DNA from: DASVBE01 sp963770375 | GTDB taxonomy: Bacteria > Actinomycetota > Actinomycetes > Streptosporangiales > Streptosporangiaceae | Reading direction: 5' to 3' | DNA length: 64,000 nucleotides | Assembly (NCBI GenBank): GCA_963770375.1 | Contig: CAVYPM010000025.1 | Span: forward strand, 173,750-237,749 | Shown here: positions 61,871 through 64,000 of the stretch, in pieces | Layout: each line of letters starts with the position of its first letter | Position numbering within the stretch: position 1 is the first letter of the stretch | Position numbers and translations under genes: made by a program | The notes under the pieces: model-generated | What the model saw: the letters and a program-made list of their open reading frames with translations, nothing else | The model's database searches: none | Told to the model about the DNA's origin: nothing

Positions 61871-62920
61871 CTAGGCGCGCTCGCGGAGCCGGCGCCTGAT
61901 CTGGTCGAGGTAGACGGCGGCGCCGAGCACGAGGCCGGTCAGGATGTACTGCCAGTACTGGTTGACGCCGACGATGATCAGCCCGGTCGCGAGCAGTTCA
62001 GGGATGAAGACGCCGATGAACGTGCCGAGCATCGTGCCGCGCCCGCCGAACAGGCTGGCGCCGCCGATCACGACCGCGGTGATGACCACCAGGTTGTCCA
62101 GCGGGTGGCCGGAGATCGTGGTGGTGCTGAAGTACCCGAGGTTCAGGATCCCGGCCAGGCCGGCCAGCAGCCCGCTCAGCGCGTACACCTTGATCAGGTG
62201 CCGGTCCACGTTGATGCCGGCCCGGAGCGCCGCCTCGGGGTTGGAGCCGATCGCGTAGGTGTACCGGCCGAACCGCGTGAAGGCCAGGATCAGGCCGAAC
62301 AGCAGCGTCGTGAGGAACGAGATGATGATCAGCCACTGCACCCCGCCAAGGCCGCCCGGTGCCGATCGAGTTGATCAGGCTGTTCGGCACCGACGCGCAG
62401 GTCGTGCCCGCCGGTGATCAGGTAAGACAGGCCCTCGGCGACGCCAAGGCCCATCAGCGTCGCGATGAGCGGCGGGATCTTGAGCTTGGCGACCGCGACG
62501 CCCTGCAGCGCGCCGAACGCGGCGCCGGTCGCCAGGCCGAGGATCGCGCCGACCCAGATCGTGCCCGCGCCGGCGTCCGGGCCGCCGTTGCTCAGGTAGT
62601 ACTCGCCGGCCACCACGCCGCACAGCACCAGCACGAAGCCGACCGACAGGTCGATCCCGGCGGTGATGATGACGAACGTCTCGCCGACCGCCATCAGCAG
62701 GAACGGCGCGGTGGTCTGCGCGTTCAGCGACAGGTCGTTCAGCGTCAGGAACTTGCCCGGCGCGAGCCCGGTGAAGATCGCCATCATGATGATGAGCGCG
62801 GCGAACACCCACGTCTCGCCCGCCGCCAGCGCCCGCCGCACCAGGTGGGGGCCGCGGGCCGCCGTCCGCGTTCACTGGCGTCCCGGTGCTCCTCCGGAGC
62901 GCGCCGTGCGGCCGTGCCAT
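61871..62920 (-). CDS. Ribose-type sugar ABC transporter permease, frameshifted
   Basis: The start ATG 62920 overlaps the ATPase stop (ATGA). LLMAVGETFVIITAGIDLSV and GLGVAEGLSYLITGG are typical RbsC phrases. After breaks near 62850 and 62350-62400 the C-terminal half reads LIIISFLTTLLFGLILAFTR, ALSGLLAGLAGILNLGYFST and GGASLFGGRGTMLGTFIGVF. About ten membrane helices are expected. Confidence 0.85.
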
Positions 62921-63675
62921 CAGGACTCCTCCGTGGTGAGCGCGCCGGTCATGGCGCCGACCAGCTGCTCGATCGTCGCCTCGGACGCGGTGAACCGCGC
63001 GACCCGGCGGCCCATGCGCAGCACCTCCACCCGGTCCGCCACGGCGAGCACCTCGGGCATGTTGTGGCTGATCAGCACCACGGTGATGCCCCGGTCGCGC
63101 ACCCGCCTGATGTTGTCGAGCACGCGCTCGCGCTGCACGACGCCCAGGGCCGCCGTGGGCTCGTCCATGAAGATGATCTGGCTGGCGTACGCGACCGCCC
63201 GCGCCACGGCGACGGACTGGCGCTGGCCGCCGGACAGGGTGCCCACCGGGGCGGTGACGTCCGGCAGCTCGACCCCGAGGTCCGCGAACGCGGCGACGGC
63301 CCGGCGGCGCATCTCGGTCTTGTTCAGCACGTGCAGCGGCGGCCACCAGCGGTAGATCTCCCGGCCGAGGTGCAGGTTGGCCGCCGCGTCCAGGTCAGGG
63401 GCGAGCGCCAGGTCCTGGTACACGGTCTCGATGCCGTGCGACCTGGCGTCGAGCGGGCTGCCCAGGCTCACCGGGCTGCCCTCGACGAGGATCTGCCCGC
63501 TGTCCGGCCTAATCACCCCGGACAGGGTCTTGACCAGGGTGCTCTTGCCCGCGCCGTTGTCGCCGATCAGCGCCACGACCTCGCCGGGGTAGGCGCTGAA
63601 GCTGGCGCCGTCCAGGGCCTGCACGTTGCCGTAATGCTTGACCAGGCCGCGCGCCTCGAGCAGTGCCTCGGCCAT
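62920..63675 (-). CDS. Sugar ABC transporter ATP-binding protein (single ATPase domain)
   Basis: 251 residues from ATG 63675. Walker A is VVALIGDNGAGKSTLVKTLS, the signature is GTLSGGQRQSVAVARAVAYA, Walker B is IIFMDEPTAALGV and the H-loop is VVLISHNMPEVL. It has one ATPase domain where RbsA has two, as in FrcA-like transporters. An in-frame ATG at 63705 is possible, but it would put a LacI operator inside the coding region, so I prefer 63675. Confidence 0.9.
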   Translation of the reverse strand: MAEALLEARGLVKHYGNVQALDGASFSAYPGEVVALIGDNGAGKSTLVKTLSGVIRPDSGQILVEGSPVSLGSPLDARSHGIETVYQDLALAPDLDAAANLHLGREIYRWWPPLHVLNKTEMRRRAVAAFADLGVELPDVTAPVGTLSGGQRQSVAVARAVAYASQIIFMDEPTAALGVVQRERVLDNIRRVRDRGITVVLISHNMPEVLAVADRVEVLRMGRRVARFTASEATIEQLVGAMTGALTTEES

Positions 63676-63690
63676 CGCCTCCACGCTCGC

Positions 63691-63704
63691 TGGTATCGAT
63701 AACA
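63691..63704. promoter_or_regulatory. LacI-type operator at the transporter operon
   Basis: TGGTATCGATAACA fits the general LacI/GalR pattern TGNNANCGNTNNCA at every fixed position. It lies 15 bp upstream of the ATPase start, in the operon leader. Confidence 0.65.
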
Positions 63705-63903
63705 TATGAAGGGTGCAATTGTGGCGTCTGCGACAGCGCCGGTCAAGACGGATGCCGGGACCGGCGATCATCGCGGCCATCCCGTGACATAGCCGCGCAA
63801 TTCACAGATCGCGATGTCAGGGCGGCATCGGCGGCTGACCGGGCGCCGTCGCGCCCGGCAGTCGGGCAGACCCGTCGTGAACTGCCCGTACGCAAGTTTG
63901 TAC

Positions 63904-63917
63904 TGTTATCGTTCTCA
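63904..63917. promoter_or_regulatory. LacI-type operator at the lacI-family gene
   Basis: TGTTATCGTTCTCA also fits TGNNANCGNTNNCA. It is 44 bp upstream of the divergent LacI gene and suggests that the regulator controls itself and the transporter. Confidence 0.6.
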
Positions 63918-63961
63918 GCAGTAGTACTGGGCTGCCTGGGCGAGGCGAGGGAGGGCTGCCG

Positions 63962-64000
63962 GTGGCGACGCGCCGGACGATGCGGGATGTCGCGCAGGCC
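63962..64000 (+). CDS. LacI family regulator, N-terminal end only
   Basis: GTG 63962 follows GAGGGAGGG. The 13 visible codons read VATRRTMRDVAQA, the opening of a LacI-type HTH (compare MKDVAAALGVS in the gene at 19703). The rest is beyond the window. It is divergent from the sugar ABC transporter, the classic regulator position. Confidence 0.75.
   Translation, partial: MATRRTMRDVAQA

Overview
The window is very GC-rich (strong G/C bias at third codon positions, frequent GTG/TTG starts, purine-rich AGGAGG-type ribosome sites). It carries several families typical of filamentous actinomycetes: LLM/F420-type oxidoreductases, an XRE-DUF5753 plus DUF397 pair, a SARP regulator, PspC, an RsbW-like anti-sigma ATPase, an AMIN-like lipoprotein and a MocR regulator. 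I read it as a chromosomal segment of a high-GC actinomycete, genus not determinable from sequence alone. Four tRNA genes are present: Thr alone, and a Glu-Asp-Phe cluster.

Layout. 1-5.5 kb: end of a degenerate sensor kinase, a VOC protein, an AMIN-like lipoprotein, an LLM oxidoreductase, and a MocR regulator divergent from an AhpD-like gene and a SnoaL-like gene. 5.5-17 kb: mostly intact genes (membrane protein, sacsin-type ATPase with a DUF1345 partner, hydrolase, BrkB-like membrane protein, trehalose-phosphate synthase, HtrA protease with an 11-bp-periodic operator, RidA). Four copies of a roughly 55-bp inverted-repeat element lie here and bracket two single genes. 17-18.3 kb: no intact gene. 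18.3-31 kb: a catabolic locus with a D-threonine-aldolase-like enzyme, a LacI regulator with two tandem operators, a dipeptide-type ABC transporter, an N,N-dimethylformamidase-like protein, a Gfo/Idh/MocA dehydrogenase, a GlcD-like FAD oxidase and a methyltransferase. 31-38 kb: LLM oxidoreductase, hemerythrin/MarR pair, RibD-like reductase, SARP, DUF1059, nitrilase, and an ABC-2 exporter with a TetR regulator. 38-47 kb: XRE/DUF397 pair, RsbW-like ATPase, a large membrane protein with two RyR-like and two PGDYG-like domains, then a tRNA-bounded accessory stretch with gene fragments. 47-56.7 kb: PspC, a NarL-type two-component system, YceI, an ABC exporter, a glutaryl-CoA-dehydrogenase-like enzyme, DUF4230, GNATs and DUF1275. 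57-64 kb: an ankyrin protein, FAH and MBL enzymes, a ribose-type sugar ABC transporter, and a divergent LacI gene cut by the window end.

Reading frames are interrupted unusually often. About 5.7-16.9 kb is clean, 21-27 kb has a frameshift roughly every 100-200 bp, and 32-63 kb has about one per gene. Because protein similarity continues across the breaks in another frame, many may be consensus errors rather than real decay. At least one change looks structural: the OppB-type permease is cut to about 50 codons and runs straight into a binding-protein gene that lacks its proper start. All family names are from recognition of motifs; no database search was possible.
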